A stretch of DNA of 64,000 nucleotides from Diphasiastrum complanatum (taxonomy: Eukaryota; Streptophyta; Lycopodiopsida; Lycopodiales; Lycopodiaceae). Both the position numbers and the translations under genes were made by a program. This document shows, piece by piece, positions 8,868 to 20,400 of the stretch; the first letter of the stretch is position 1, and each line of letters begins with the position of its first letter. The stretch is taken from contig CM055108.1 in NCBI GenBank assembly GCA_029204225.1, positions 8,616,601 to 8,680,600 on the forward strand. Direction: 5' to 3'. The notes beneath the pieces are model-generated. The model was given only the letters and a program-made list of their open reading frames with translations, had not been told where the DNA came from and did not search any database.

Positions 8868-10608
8868 TCTTTACTACTTCTAGTAGTTACTTTATTTATT
8901 CCTATATCTAAATCAGGCCATTGATGGTCTTGATCTTGTAATTCAGACTCTACTTCTATCCTCTGAACTATCATGTCAGTGTTAGTCTTAGATGGCCGAA
9001 GCTCATCTTCTCTAGGCAAATTTACAAACCTTGGTTTAGATTACAGTTGTTGTGGTTGAGGACATTCGGCAGTGACATGCCCTTCACCTTTGCAGTTAGC
9101 ATAGAGTGGCACATATCCTACTGACCTCTTGGGTTTAGGGCAATTAGGCGAATAGTGATCTGGGGCTCCACAATTGTAGCACGACCACCTTACTCTGGGT
9201 GGAGGAGTGGAATCTCTTGTCTCCCCTCTACACAAAACAGTGTACCATTGACCAGTACGTGGTTTTGTTATAATATTCTTTTGGTTAGTAGGAGTTGCAG
9301 TATAAGCTACCTCCTCATGATTATTAATCGGATAGAGGAATACTTCATCCTTTAAATAGTTAGTCTGTAAATTGGGACAATTGGTCTTAGAATGACTTTC
9401 CTTCCCACAAGCGGTACACCAAACATTGGTGTTAAGCTTTGCTTTCTTCCATTTGGCTTTAACGTCAGACATTTGGACTTTTAAATTACTCATTTCTTTT
9501 GCTAATATCTCAATACTTTTCCTTAATGGATCCATCTTTTCGGATTTCGCCATTCTTTTCTTTTTATCTGAATTTCTACTCTTGGATTTCCTATAAGAAG
9601 ATTCTTCTTAAGATGAAGAAGAATAAGATGAATACCCTGAAGACTCTTCCTCATCAACTGAATCAGATTCTGATTCAGACTCAGTAGATGATTCAGATTC
9701 TTCTATATGTTTCGTTTTATGTTTTTTTACTATTCTATCATTCCTCCGTCTACTTCTTTGGCAGAGGCAATGACATCTTCCAAAGAAGCCACCAATCCCT
9801 GTCGACAATAACGATCCATTTTCTTAAACAAACCGCCCAAGTACCATTCATTTTGCATAGGAACCAGATATTGGGCTCCTAATTTTTCTATTAAATTCTT
9901 AACTCTACGAGTATACTCTCTAAGCGATTCTTTCGACTTTTTCTTAACAGAATTAAGTTGAGCCAACAATCTAGTGGAGTATCCTATCTCCCTAAACTAC
10001 TTAAGGAATGCTTCTTTTAAAGCGTTCCAAGTATTAACCGTTTTCGGTACTAATTGACTGTACCAAATCCTAGCCTGCTTCTGCAGAAGACCTGACAAAA
10101 TTCTAACTTTGTCCTCATCTGTATATTCTTTATTTGCTATAGTAATAGATTTAAACTGAGATAAATAATTGTCCGCATCTCTAGACGATGATCTCTTAAG
10201 AAAATCGTATTTGATTTTTGTAGATGTGGATGGCGCTGGGTTCGCCATATTATCAGATGGTGAACTAGAAGGACTAGGAGGACTAGGAGGATCTAAACTA
10301 CGCTCAGATAATGGTTCTGATGAAGAAGATTTTGATTCTGAACTTGGTTCGAAAGTGGAATCAGACGAATCTGATTCTGATGAATATGTAAAACTTGGTG
10401 TTTTAATGGTCCTTTCCTCTAATGAATCTACAAATGCTGTAGTAGCGTTTGGAAGATCGTTAAACGCTTAAGGTGTTAATCCTCCTCTAACTGGTGAATT
10501 ACGCAAATTCTGCAAATACAAATCTCTAAATTTCTTATATGTTTCTAATCGTTGTGAACGCTCTAAACGTTTCTGTTCAATAGTTGCTTGAGAGTGTATT
10601 CTTGGCAT
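8868..10608 (-). pseudogene. Gag of outer Ty3 element, copy B (5' portion duplicate)
   Basis: A close duplicate of 6460-8206 in the same orientation. The start ATG is at 10606-10608 and the second Met at 10246-10248 (MANPAPS). The capsid-like region (10248 down to 9730) is better preserved than in copy A: LLQKQARIWYSQLVPKTVNTW and LREYTRRVKNLIEKLGAQY are both intact. The same two good knuckles and one Tyr-substituted knuckle lie at 9041-9553. A TAA near 10470 is at the same codon as in copy A. The Gag sequence ends at ~8868, where LTR A begins. It lacks any pol downstream in this window. Confidence 0.8.
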
Positions 10609-10672
10609 GCGTTACATGAGGAAGATTTGTAGATGTAATACACTTAAGAATATTGCAAAAGGTGAAATTCAT

Positions 10673-10691
10673 CTCCCCAGCAATGGCGCCA
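10673..10691 (-). other. Primer-binding site, tRNA-Asp type (copy B)
   Basis: Same sequence and spacing as the copy A site: minus strand TGGCGCCATTGCTGGGGAG, five bases from the LTR edge. Confidence 0.75.
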
Positions 10692-10696
10692 AATTA

Positions 10697-11274
10697 TGTG
10701 GTGGTCTAGTCGTTATAGATTTTCACAAAATCAATGAATTATGTAGTATAAAAGGTTTGATCATTCCCCAAGAGAGAGAATAATCTCATCTTTTGCATGG
10801 TAAATGTATGTATGATGATAAACAGACTAGAGTGTATAAAGTTCACAATGAATACTACAGCGAAATAACTGGTTATCCAAAGATATTTGGGTAGATTGGC
10901 ATCCAGGATTATGTGGTAGCCTAGTCGTTATGAATGTCCACAAAATCAACGAATTAAACAGTATAAAGGGTTTGATCGTTCTCCAAGAGAGAGAATAATC
11001 TCTTCTTTTGTATGATAAGTGTGTGTAAGTGGTGAATGGATTGTGATGTGTAATATTCACAATGAAAACTACAGTGACATATTTGGTTATCCAAAGATAT
11101 TTGGGTAAATTGGCATCCATAAACAACAATGGTGAAACAATTTGGTCTTGGATTTCATTTTGCGTTTTCTTGAGAAGTTTTCCTTCTCATCTCCATCATG
11201 TAGCTTCAAGGAACCAATCCTTTGTCTCACATGTAGGATCCTACTCTCCTAGGCCACAAGCACACAATGGAGCT
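10697..11274 (-). repeat. LTR of outer Ty3 element, copy B
   Basis: Homologous to 8295-8864 with a few substitutions and a short indel near 10935. It has the same 215-bp internal duplication (units start at 10697 and 10912). It ends at 11274 without a clear TG/CA end, so its outer edge is probably truncated. Positions 11275-11389 show nothing recognisable. Confidence 0.7.
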
Positions 11275-11389
11275 TTTCAATAGAAGGTAGGATTCAACTG
11301 AAAAATCTAGATCCAATGTCATCTACATAGTTATACTTTATAGATTTCCTATTTTTTCAAAAGAAATTCATAAAAGATGGCGAAATCAA

Positions 11390-11869
11390 ATTAGAACCAG
11401 AGATTCAGGAACCCCAACCCCGTCCTATCATCAGGCAAACTCCTCATTTAGAGTTGCCAAAATAAAATGGACATACAGATCAAGTCAAATTTGTTAAGAT
11501 CTTTAAGGAATCTTGTAAAGTCTATGGTGAAGTTAACCCAAAAGATAAACATAAACTTTTCCCTATGTCCTTGACTAGTGTTATGCAAGATTGGTTTTGT
11601 AATCAAGACTTAATAGAATGATCTAATTGGGAAGTAGTTAAAGCTAGACTGGTTACAAGGTTTAAGCCTTGGAAGTTCTTGGAAGATCCTTTCTGTTATG
11701 AAATAAAATCAAAATGGGAAATAAAGAGATGGTGTGTGATTACATTGAACGTAAAAAGGTTTCGCTCAAAATGTGAACCGGATCTTTTAAAAATCTAATC
11801 AATCTTGATCAAGAATCAATGAAGTAAAAAATGAGGCCTTAATCAGTTTAAAAGGGCTCTAATGGATGT
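11390..11869 (+). pseudogene. Degenerate retroelement Gag fragment
   Basis: The plus-strand frame contains NGHTDQVKFVKIFKESCKVY, HKLFPMSLTSVMQDWF and VKARLVTRFKPWKFLEDPF, the order and spacing of a Ty3-type Gag capsid domain. Stops lie before and within it. The last part (FKRALMDVK) continues after the copia insertion at 18026. A related copy, inverted, lies at 56148-56308. No partner LTR is seen. Confidence 0.5.
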
Positions 11870-11873
11870 AAAA

Positions 11874-12611
11874 CGTGAAGAATTGAAAAAGATTATCTAT
11901 GTTAGATATAGGGGTCTTATGTTTTTTTACATCAACCATCTAGGTGTAGGATGTTGATAGGAATAAATTTGGCATAGATGGCAAATTATGCATTTCCACT
12001 TGTAATGCCACTATTGAGCCAAAATAGAGTAAGAGGCTAAACACGTGCCAATTAGAGTGTAGACAAGTGTAAAGCTTTTGTTTGATGAATTCCAAGAGGT
12101 CCAATAGGATTTAGAGGTGGAACCTTGTGAGGTCCAATAGGAAATTGAGGTGTGCTTGAATATAGTCCAATAGAATTAAGAGGTGCATGGATCAATGGTC
12201 CAATAGGATCAAGAGGTGACAAAGTATGGTCCAATCATAGTTAAGCATAGTGGTAGCTCGTGGATCTACTAGTATCATTGTACTCCTCATTCTGGATCTA
12301 ATTGATTTGGTGATTTCATGGATTTTGTGTGTTATTGAATTTCTAGCTTTCTCTCTCTACCCGAGAGCTCATGATGTTTTCTCTCTCTCTACCCGAGGAG
12401 AGCAGCTTGTTTTTACTTAGATTAGTTTTTGAATACTTCCCATACGTGTGAGTGAGAGTTGGAAGTGATTGAATGCATGTAGTAGTGTGTTTTTGCCATA
12501 GAATCAAAGATAGATCTTGAATCTCAATCTAGTCTTGATCTTGGTGCATCTACACACCTTAGGAGATCACAAGTACATGTAGTGGACAATCCACATGTGT
12601 GAAATTCAACA
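11874..12611 (+). repeat. 5' LTR of copia element 1
   Basis: 738 bp. It starts CGTGAAGAATTG where the 3' LTR has TGCGAAGAATTG, so the canonical TG has changed by two transitions. It ends AAATTCAACA directly before the PBS. It carries CTCTCTCTACCCGAG repeats. Confidence 0.9.
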
Positions 12612-12623
12612 TGGTATTGGAGC
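12612..12623 (+). other. Primer-binding site, initiator tRNA-Met
   Basis: TGGTATTGGAGC directly follows the 5' LTR and matches the usual TGGTATCAGAGC at 10 of 12 positions. Positions 12624-13375 are untranslated leader with no other feature seen. Confidence 0.85.
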
Positions 12624-13375
12624 CTACCTAAGGTTACCATGCATTTTGATTCATCTAAGTGATAAATTTTCATCAATCTTGAGCTAGAAGCTGTCAAGGC
12701 CCATTTTCCTAGCTATCTTGTTCAATCTTGGATCAAAAGAGATCAAAAGGACATTGATTGGGTCTGACCTGGTACTGTACGGAATCAGGTGCTCAGACAT
12801 GTGTGAGGAACATCCAATTTCAGTTTGGAAGTTCTCTCTCATGCTTGATCCATTTATCTTGCTTGATAGCTTCTTTTGAAGCTATTTTTGTTTAGTTTCT
12901 GATGCAATCAGTTTCATTCCATTTGGTTGAGCCAATCAAAAGTTATAAGCTTTTGAAGAGGGTTAGGTAGGGCACTAGACCTGGATGGACACATTTGTTT
13001 TGGTCAAGAGATTGCTTGGTTGATCCAAAATCACAGTTGTATGCTTGCCAATCTCATCTATATGTGATCTAGACACTGTTTTGAGATCTTAGCCATTTTG
13101 TTTCATGCAATATCATTGTATTTGAGTCAAATTTGGTTTCTTAGAGTACTTTACACGTGCTAAGAGTGTTTGATCCTAACTTTGCCTATACTCCATCATT
13201 TGGTGTGAAAAAGATCTTGTTTTAGAGAGATTTGTGTAGCTAGTGAGAATCAATTCACAAATAGTTGCAAGATCTTTCATAGGAGGAGATAGTACTCTCT
13301 TATTGGATCCTATTGAGAGTGTGTAGCAACATTTATTGTTCATCATTTGAGTTTTTTTCACTTCAAATGTCTTAA

Positions 13376-14815
13376 ATGGGTTCATCCTTGTTGGAATCAA
13401 GTGAAAGATTGACCACTTCAAACTATTCAATTTGGAAAATGAGGATGGAGTCCATCTTGATCCTTCAAGACATGATGGACATAGTTCTTGGCCTTGAAGA
13501 AGAACCACAAGTTCTTCAAGAGGTTCAAAAATACAAAAAGAGAGCTAGGATGGCTCTCTACTACATTAAGATGAATGTCTCTAATGAGATATTGAGGGAG
13601 ATAGGTACTTGTACAACAACCAAAGAAGCTTGGGATTGTCTCAAGACTATCTATGAGGCTAAGAATACCTCTAGGCTTCTCACTCTTAGGAATCAAATCT
13701 TTCAAAGTACCCAAAAGAGTGATGAGAGTGCATCTAGTTATGTTTTGAGAGTAAAAGATATTCATAGAGAACTTGCTTGTATTGGTGATTCCATCAATCA
13801 AAATGAGCTAGTTCAAGTCATTCTCAATGGCTTGAGAAGTGAATTTGATAACCTTGTCCAATCCTATGCCATTAAGGAGGAGCTACCAAGTTTGGAGGCT
13901 CTCCAAAGTGTAATAATTTCAGAAGAATCAAGACAAGAGTACAAGCTCTTGAGGATGGACAAGCTTTCTCTCACTCATAATGATGGCAAAGCTCTCTTTG
14001 CCAAGGATAAGCACAAAGGGAGGAGCAAGAACCAACATCAACAATCCTCAAGCAAGGGCAAAGTCAAATCCAAAGACAAAGATGAGGAGGAAGATGATTC
14101 CTCTAATGCTTCATCATCCAAGCTCAAGAAGATAAAGTGCTTTTATTGTGGCAAGAAAGGTCATTATGCCACCAATTGCTTCAAGAAGAAGAATAAACTC
14201 AAGCAAGCCAACATTACCAATGAGAAGGAAGACACTATTGCAAGTGATGGAGAGGGATCTCTTATGGTCTCTAGTTTCTCATCTACTCCTTTCAAGAAGG
14301 ACAGCCTATGGTATATTGATAGTGGAGCCTCTTCACATATGTGTAGCTCCAAGGACTCTATCTCTTCTATTGCACCTTATGATGGAGTCAAAAAATCAAT
14401 ATACACTGCAAATGATTTTGAATGTCCTATTGAAGGCATAGGGAACATTCCCTTGAAGCTTGCATCCTCTAAAGTTCTTTCTCTCTCTAAAGTTCTTTAT
14501 GTATCTAAGCTTACCAATAATCTTATTAGTGTTGGCCAATTGCTTGATAATGGCCTTGATGTAAAATTCAATGTTGATACTTGCACTATCAAGAAGAATG
14601 ATGAGATACTTGCATTAGGATCTAGATTTGGTGGCATCTATAAACTAGATCCAAATGAGTATGTGAATGCTTGTAATGTTGCTCTTGTGAACAAGCTCTC
14701 TATGGAGGAATTATGGCAAAGGAGGTTGGGACATCCCGACTACAAATCCATGCTCTCTATGATCAAAGAAGCCAAAGCTATTGGCATGCCAAAGTCACTC
14801 TCCAAGAAGAAGTGA
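13376..14815 (+). CDS. Copia Gag and protease (element 1), frameshifted at the end
   Basis: 479 codons from the ATG at 13376. Gag begins MGSSLLESSERLTTSNYSIW and continues through the UBN2-type domain (WDCLKTIYEAKNTSRLLTLR) to a CCHC knuckle CFYCGKKGHYATNC at about residue 260. The copia protease follows, with LWYIDSGASSHMC (D-S-G-A intact) near residue 315. The last part is the GAG pre-integrase region (LWQRRLGHPDYKSMLSMI). A frameshift at about 14808 ends the frame at a TGA, and the expected CEACAIAKSHKKPF continues in the next frame. Product roles: particle formation and polyprotein cleavage. This is the best-preserved gag of the window apart from element 4's pol. Confidence 0.9.
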   Translation: MGSSLLESSERLTTSNYSIWKMRMESILILQDMMDIVLGLEEEPQVLQEVQKYKKRARMALYYIKMNVSNEILREIGTCTTTKEAWDCLKTIYEAKNTSRLLTLRNQIFQSTQKSDESASSYVLRVKDIHRELACIGDSINQNELVQVILNGLRSEFDNLVQSYAIKEELPSLEALQSVIISEESRQEYKLLRMDKLSLTHNDGKALFAKDKHKGRSKNQHQQSSSKGKVKSKDKDEEEDDSSNASSSKLKKIKCFYCGKKGHYATNCFKKKNKLKQANITNEKEDTIASDGEGSLMVSSFSSTPFKKDSLWYIDSGASSHMCSSKDSISSIAPYDGVKKSIYTANDFECPIEGIGNIPLKLASSKVLSLSKVLYVSKLTNNLISVGQLLDNGLDVKFNVDTCTIKKNDEILALGSRFGGIYKLDPNEYVNACNVALVNKLSMEELWQRRLGHPDYKSMLSMIKEAKAIGMPKSLSKKK

Positions 14816-15598
14816 GGCTTGTGCTATTGCTAAATCTCACAAAAAGCCATTTACAAGATCTTCTATCAAAAGCAAGCATCCTTTGGAGTTAATCCACTCG
14901 GATGTGCATTTCTCATCAACTACAAGCAAGGGAGGAGCCACTTGTTTTGTTACTTTCATTGATGATTACACAAGATTCACTTGGATATATCTTCTTGCTT
15001 CTAAATCTATGGTGTTTGATCATTTCCTTATTTTCAAAGCTTATGTAGAGAAGCAATTCTCATTCAAGATTAAAGCTCTTAGAAGTGATGGAGGTGGTGA
15101 ATATATCTCCAATAAATTTCAAGATATTTGTGAGTTTGAAGGCATTAAAAGAGAGTTTTCTTGTGCCTACTCTCCATCTCAAAATGGAGTGGCCGAGAGA
15201 AAGAATAGATCTCTATGTGAATGTGCAAAATCTATGAGAATTGAGGCATCTTTGCCAAAAGATTTTTGGGGAGAAGCCATTAATTGTGCAAATTATCTTT
15301 GCAATAGGCTCCCACATATAGCTCTTGGAGGAAAGTCACCATATGAAATCTTATTTTTTAAGAAGCCTAAGGTTGATCACCTTAGAGTTTTTGGATGCTT
15401 ATGCTTTGTCCATATTCCCTTGGAAACACGTAAGAAGGAAGATCCTAGTGCATGCAAAGGGATCATGGTTGGATACTCATCCACCAAGAAGGCCTATAGA
15501 TCTTTATACTCTCTACTTCTCAAGTTATTGAAAGTAGAGATGTTCTCTTTCATGAAGATCAACACTCATCTTTTGAAGAGGCCGAGATCAAGAAATCT
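14816..15598 (+). pseudogene. Copia integrase (element 1)
   Basis: This continues from the frameshift at ~14808: the zinc-binding end EACAIAKSHKKPF, then the DDE core HSDVHFSSTTSKGG, LRSDGGGEYIS and NGVAERKNRSLCECAKSM, all three acidic residues present. Next come the conserved FWGEAINCANYLCNRLP and RVFGCLCFVHIP. A frameshift between 15495 and 15520 sends the frame into nonsense, and the correct reading (VIESRDVLFHEDQHS) resumes in the frame used from 15599. Role: insertion of the cDNA. Confidence 0.85.
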
Positions 15599-16418
15599 AT
15601 GGATGCATCATCAATTATTGATTTTGAAGACAATCATGATGTGATGGGGTCGAGATTTGAAGAAGACTCTCCTCGGATTTTCTCACCAAGAAGATCCATG
15701 AGAGATAGATCCGAGCCTAAGAGGCTCTCATATGTTGACAAAGGCAAACAAGTGGATCTTGATTCCACTAATTATGTTTTTTATGTCTCTCATGAAGAGC
15801 CAAAGAATGTACAAGAGGCACTCAATACCAAGGAGTGGTATAATGCCATGAAGCAAGAGTATAATGCATTGATCACCAACAATACTTGGGAGCTTGTGGA
15901 TCCTCCATCCAACAAGCATGTGATTGGTTGCAAGTGGGTATTTCGGATCAAGTTCAATCATGATGGAACCATCAACAAGCATAAAGCAAGATTATGTGCC
16001 AAAGGATTTGCTCAAATCCATGGTCTTGATTATGAGGAGACCTTTGCACCCGTTGCAAAGATGGTGACAATAAGAATTCTCATTTCTCTTGCTTGTTTTT
16101 TCAAGTGGAAGGTGTTCCAATTAGATGTATCCAATGCTTTTCTAAATGGTTATCTTGAGGAGGAGATCTATATGGAACAACCTCAAGGATTCATCAAGGA
16201 TGAGTCCAAAGTGTGCTTGCTCTTCAAAAGTCTTTATGGACTCAAGCAAGCACCAAGATCATGGTATTCAAGACTTAATTCTTTTCTTATCTCACTAGGA
16301 TTTACTCTTAGTGACTATAGCAATATTGTCATTCTTCTAATTTATGTTGATGACATTATTCTTTGTGGAAGTTGTATCAAGCTAGTTGATGAAGCCAAGC
16401 TAGCACTTGGATGTTAGT
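15599..16418 (+). pseudogene. Copia reverse transcriptase (element 1), short deletion before YVDD
   Basis: The frame holds VQEALNTKEWYNAMKQEYNA, TWELVDPPSNKHVIGCKWVF, KARLCAKGFAQIHGLDYEET, FAPVAKMVTIRILISLA, QLDVSNAFLNGYLEEEIYM, SLYGLKQAPRSWYSRL and the active site LLIYVDDIILCGS. Compared with copia element 4, about a dozen residues are missing just before the active site (TLSDYSN runs straight into IVILLIYVDD). The deletion is in frame. The frame ends at a TAG (16416-16418), which falls inside the domain. Confidence 0.85.
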
Positions 16419-17275
16419 TTAAAATGCAAGATCTAGGAGAGATGCATTACATCCTAGGCCTAGAAATTGATTTTTATGAAAATCATGTCTTTATATGCCA
16501 ATCTAGATATGCTCACTCTATGTTGAAAAAATTCCATATGGAATATTCTAAGAGCATAGATACTCCAATGGAGCAAATTGTAAAAGATCCTAATAAAGGT
16601 CATGAAAGATCCTTTGAGGACATCACACTTTTTAGGAGTCTTGTAGGCTCCTTGATTTGGCTTACCATTACTAGGCCCGATCTAAGTTTTTGTGTGCACA
16701 AATTGAGTCAATTTATGCAAGATCCTAATATCAATCATTGGAAGATGGCCAAGAGGATTCTAAGATATGTATATTCATCTTGTGATTATGGTCTACTCTA
16801 TAAAAGTGAAGATCTATCCATTATTGGCTACTCGGATTCGGACTTTGCAAGTGACAAGATGGATCGAAAGTCTATTAGTGCATACACTATCTTTCTTGGA
16901 GGCAATCTAATATCTTGGCTTTCCAAAAAGCAAGATACTATATCTCTCTCTTCATGTGAGGCCGAGTACAAAGCACTCACTACAACTACCAAAGAAGTGC
17001 TTTGGATCAAGAGGTTATTAATGGAGCTAAAGTGCATCAAGGAGGATGATCTACCAATGATCAAGTGTGATAACATCTCGGCCCAAGCTCTTGCCAATAA
17101 TCCCATATTTCATGCAAGAAGCAAGCACATAGAAGTGGCACACCATTTTGTGGAGCATGTCAACTCGTCCTCTTGTATTGCCGATCTACTCACCAAGCCT
17201 TTGAGCAAAAGTGCTTTCATCAAGCATAGATCTAATCTTGGAGTTATATCAAGATCAATGCTCAAATCTTCATAG
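16419..17275 (+). pseudogene. Copia RT end and RNase H (element 1)
   Basis: Same frame as the RT after the TAG: FKMQDLGEMHYILGLEI, YAHSMLKKFHMEYSKSIDTP, then RNase H with GYSDSDFASDKMDRKSISAY, SWLSKKQDTISLSSCEAEYK and IFHARSKHIEVAHHFV, and the typical end IADLLTKPLSKSAF. It stops at 17273-17275. The acidic RNase H residues are present. A purine tract (17281-17293, ending AGGAGGAG) and the 3' LTR follow. Confidence 0.9.
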
Positions 17276-17280
17276 ATAAT

Positions 17281-17293
17281 TTTTTAGGAGGAG
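17281..17293 (+). other. Polypurine tract of copia element 1
   Basis: TTTTTAGGAGGAG directly before the 3' LTR TG. Confidence 0.8.
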
Positions 17294-18020
17294 TGCGAAG
17301 AATTGAAAAAGATTATCTATGTTAGATATAGGGGTCTTATGTTTTTTAACATCAAGCATCTAGGTGTAGGATGTTGATAGGAATAAATTTGGCATAGATG
17401 GCAAATTATGCATTTCCACTTGTAATGCCACTATTGAGCCAAAATAGAGTAAGAGGCTAAAAACATGCCAATTAGAGTGTAGACAAGTGTAAAACTTTTG
17501 TTTGATGAATTCCAAGAGGTCCAAAAGGATTTAGAGGTGGAACCTTGTGAGGTCCAATAGGAAATTGAGGTGTGCTGAATATAGTCCAATAGAATTAAGA
17601 GGGGCATGGATCAATGGTCCAATAGGATCAAGAGGTGACAAAGTATGGTCCAATCATAGTTAAGCATAGTGGTAGCTCGTGGATCTACTAGTGTCATTGT
17701 ACTCCTCATTTTGGATCTGATTGATTTGGTGATTTCATGGATTTTGTGTGTTATTGAATTTCTAGCTTTCTCTCTCTACCCGAGAGCTCATGATGTTTTT
17801 TCTCTCTCTACCCGAGGAGAGCAGCTTGTTTTTACTTAGATTAGTTTTTGAATACTTCCCATACGTGTGAGTGAGAGTTGGAAGTGATTGAATGCATGTA
17901 GTAGTGTGTTTTTGCCATAGAATCAAAGATAGATCTTGAATCTCAATCTAGTCTTGATCTTGGTGCATCTACACACCTTAGGAGATCACAAGTACATGTA
18001 GTGGACAATGAAATTCAACA
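17294..18020 (+). repeat. 3' LTR of copia element 1
   Basis: 727 bp, TGCGAAGAATTG...AAATTCAACA. It lacks 10 bp (CCACATGTGT) present near the end of the 5' LTR. The TSD TAAAA follows at 18021-18025. Confidence 0.95.
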
Positions 18021-18103
18021 TAAAATTGTTCTGGTTATTCAATGTCACAATTTCTTTTGCTTCCACATTTGTTAGCCTATTTGACCACTAAATTTGGGCT
18101 AAT

Positions 18104-20400
18104 TGTATGCTTGCCAAACTTGCTTGCATTTCCAAAGATATCGAATCTTACGTGAGTATATAGGCTCACCACAATGATTAAAAAAGACAAATGTTTTTCT
18201 CGTGTGTTCAACACTCTAAGCATATTAATTTTGTATATCAATTGTGATAGAAGAATGCTAATTATGTCTTGGATTGAATTACAAGATTATTTAATACCAG
18301 TAACTACTAATAGCAGGTCTGTGGTTAGCTATAGCTATAATACTAACATGTCTATGGTTAACTACTACTAGCAGGTCTATGGTTAGATATAGTACTATGG
18401 TTAGCTATAGTACTATGTTAGGTTTGTGTTACGAATCTCATGTTTTTGTTTTCAATCTTTGACTTTTATATTTAAGTATCATTCTGAGAGGATGACCTCA
18501 TATTCTAGTTTTCATTATCAACATGTGGCATCATATAAATGTATGGATAATGAGTGAATATATCACCAAAGCTTTGACTTAAAGCCAAACCAATGAAATT
18601 GAGTACATATCACTTTCTAAGTGCAAAAATGGGCTGCATTTTCGAAGAGAATCTTGCTAACTCACTAGGCCACCACAATCTTTCAAAGAAAATACACATT
18701 GTCTTCCTCGTTAATTTGAGTCTCTAACCGTATTGGCATACTTTTATTCTATACATAGTGCGAAGGGAAAAGGTGTCGACATTATTGTTGTATGTTAAGA
18801 AGGAGAACTTCAAAATTGGACTTTTTCAAGTTACTTTTAAAAGATATGGGCAATTTTTAATTTTGCCTTTCAGTTGATAGTTTGTTGAGTATTTTGCTTT
18901 TCTATAAACCGAAAATGGCCTGAATTCATGAAAACCTCAATGTTTGCCAAACTGACAAATGGAATAGATATTGTATGCTTGCCAAACTTGCTTGCATTTC
19001 CAAAGATCTTACGTGAGTATCTAGGCTCACCACGATGATTAAAAAAGACAAATGTTTTTCTCATGTGTTCAAGACTTTGAGCGTATTAATTTTGTATATT
19101 AATACTCTGAGTGATTGTGATAGAAGAACGCTAATTATGTCTTGGATTGAATTACAAGATTACTTAATACCAGTAACTACTAATAACAGGTCTGTGGTTA
19201 GCTATAGCTATAATACTAACATGTCTATGGTTAACTACTACTAGCAGGTCTGTGGTTAGCTATAGTACTAAGAGGTCTATGGTTAGCTATAGTACTATGT
19301 TAGGTTTGTGTTACGAATCTCATGTTTCTGTTTTCAATCTTTGACTTTTATATTTAAGTATCACTCTAAGAGGATGACCTCAGTTATTATCAACATGTGG
19401 CATCATATAAATTTATGGATAGTGAGTGAATATATCATCAAAGCTTTGACTTAAAGCCAAACCAATGAACTTGAGTACATATCACTTTCTAAGTGCAAAA
19501 ATGGGCTGCATTTTCAAAGAGAATCTTGCTGACTCACTAGGCCACCACAATCTTTCAAAGAAAATACACATTGTCTTCTTTGTTAATTTGAGTCTCTAAC
19601 CATATTGGCATAATTTTATTGTATACATAGTGTGAAGGGAGAAAGTGTCAATATTATTGTTGTATGTTAAGAAGAAAAACTTCAAAATTTTGAACTTGCT
19701 CAAAATTGGACGTTTTCAAGTTACTTTTTAAAGAGATGGGCAATTTTTAATTTTGCCTTTCAATTGATAGTTTGTTGAGTGTTTTGCTTTTTAATAAAGG
19801 CAAAATGGCATGAAAACCTCAATGTTTGCCAAACCGACAAATGGAATAGATATTGTATGCTTGCCAAAACTTGGTTGCATTTCCAAAGATATCGAATCTT
19901 ACGTGAGTATCTAGGCTCACCACAATGATTAAAAAGGACAAATGTTTTTCTCGTGTGTTCACCACTATGAGAGTATTGATTTTGTATATTTCAACTGTAA
20001 AGCTACAAAGCAAGGCATTGTAGATTTGAGTTGTATTCCTAGCCTACTTCAAAGCAAGGCATTGTATATTTTAGTTGTATTCATTAAAGCAAGGCATTTA
20101 TATTTTGCTTGTATACCTACTGCAACAACACATTGTATATTTCAATTGTATATCTACTTTAAGGCAAGACAAAGGCAAACACTATTATAATTTTTGCCAT
20201 TGCTTTCCACAAAAAAAAGTTTCTTTCTAAATTCATCAAAATTCGACTTATTATAGTATGTCGAATTGCAACATATTGGATTTTTGTTTAAAACCTATTG
20301 AAATCCAAGGTCAACTTTGTATGTTTTGTTGTTGTGTTTTATGTATTTCATATGCTAGATTTTCACCTATTTCCATGTTAATTAAGAGACTGAAAGATCC
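18104..20400 (+). repeat. Tandem array of about 870-bp units (two complete, one partial)
   Basis: Units start with TGTATGCTTGCCAAACTTGC at about 18104, 18973 and 19854 (periods 868 and 881). Units 1 and 2 are alike along their whole length. Unit 3 diverges after about 130 bp into a set of shorter 'aaagcaaggcattgtatat' repeats. Inside each unit is a mini-repeat of about 24 bp (AGGTCTGTGGTTAGCTATAG, 18318-18415 and 19187-19300). No ORF of note is present. Part of the unit recurs at 55455-55985. It may be LTR or non-coding retroelement sequence; the family is unknown. Confidence 0.75.

Larger units (their letters stand above)
11874..18020 (+). mobile_element. Ty1/copia element 1, full length, degenerate coding
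   Basis: The LTRs are 11874-12611 and 17294-18020, with an initiator-Met PBS, gag-pol and a polypurine tract. The TSD TAAAA is at 11869-11873 and 18021-18025. The element order (PR, IN, RT, RNase H) is copia-type. About 13 substitutions plus a 10-bp indel separate the LTRs. Coding breaks: a frameshift near 14810, another near 15500, a TAG at 16416-16418, and a small deletion before the RT active site. The related unoccupied target is visible in inverted copy near 56222-56230. Confidence 0.95.

Noticed and set aside
8519-8924. Short ORFs on both strands within 8519-8924 and 10827-11283
   Set aside because: They lie in LTR sequence and show no family resemblance.
18104-20400. CRISPR-like array
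   Set aside because: The units are ~870 bp tandem duplications in plant-type DNA, with no short regular repeats and spacers.
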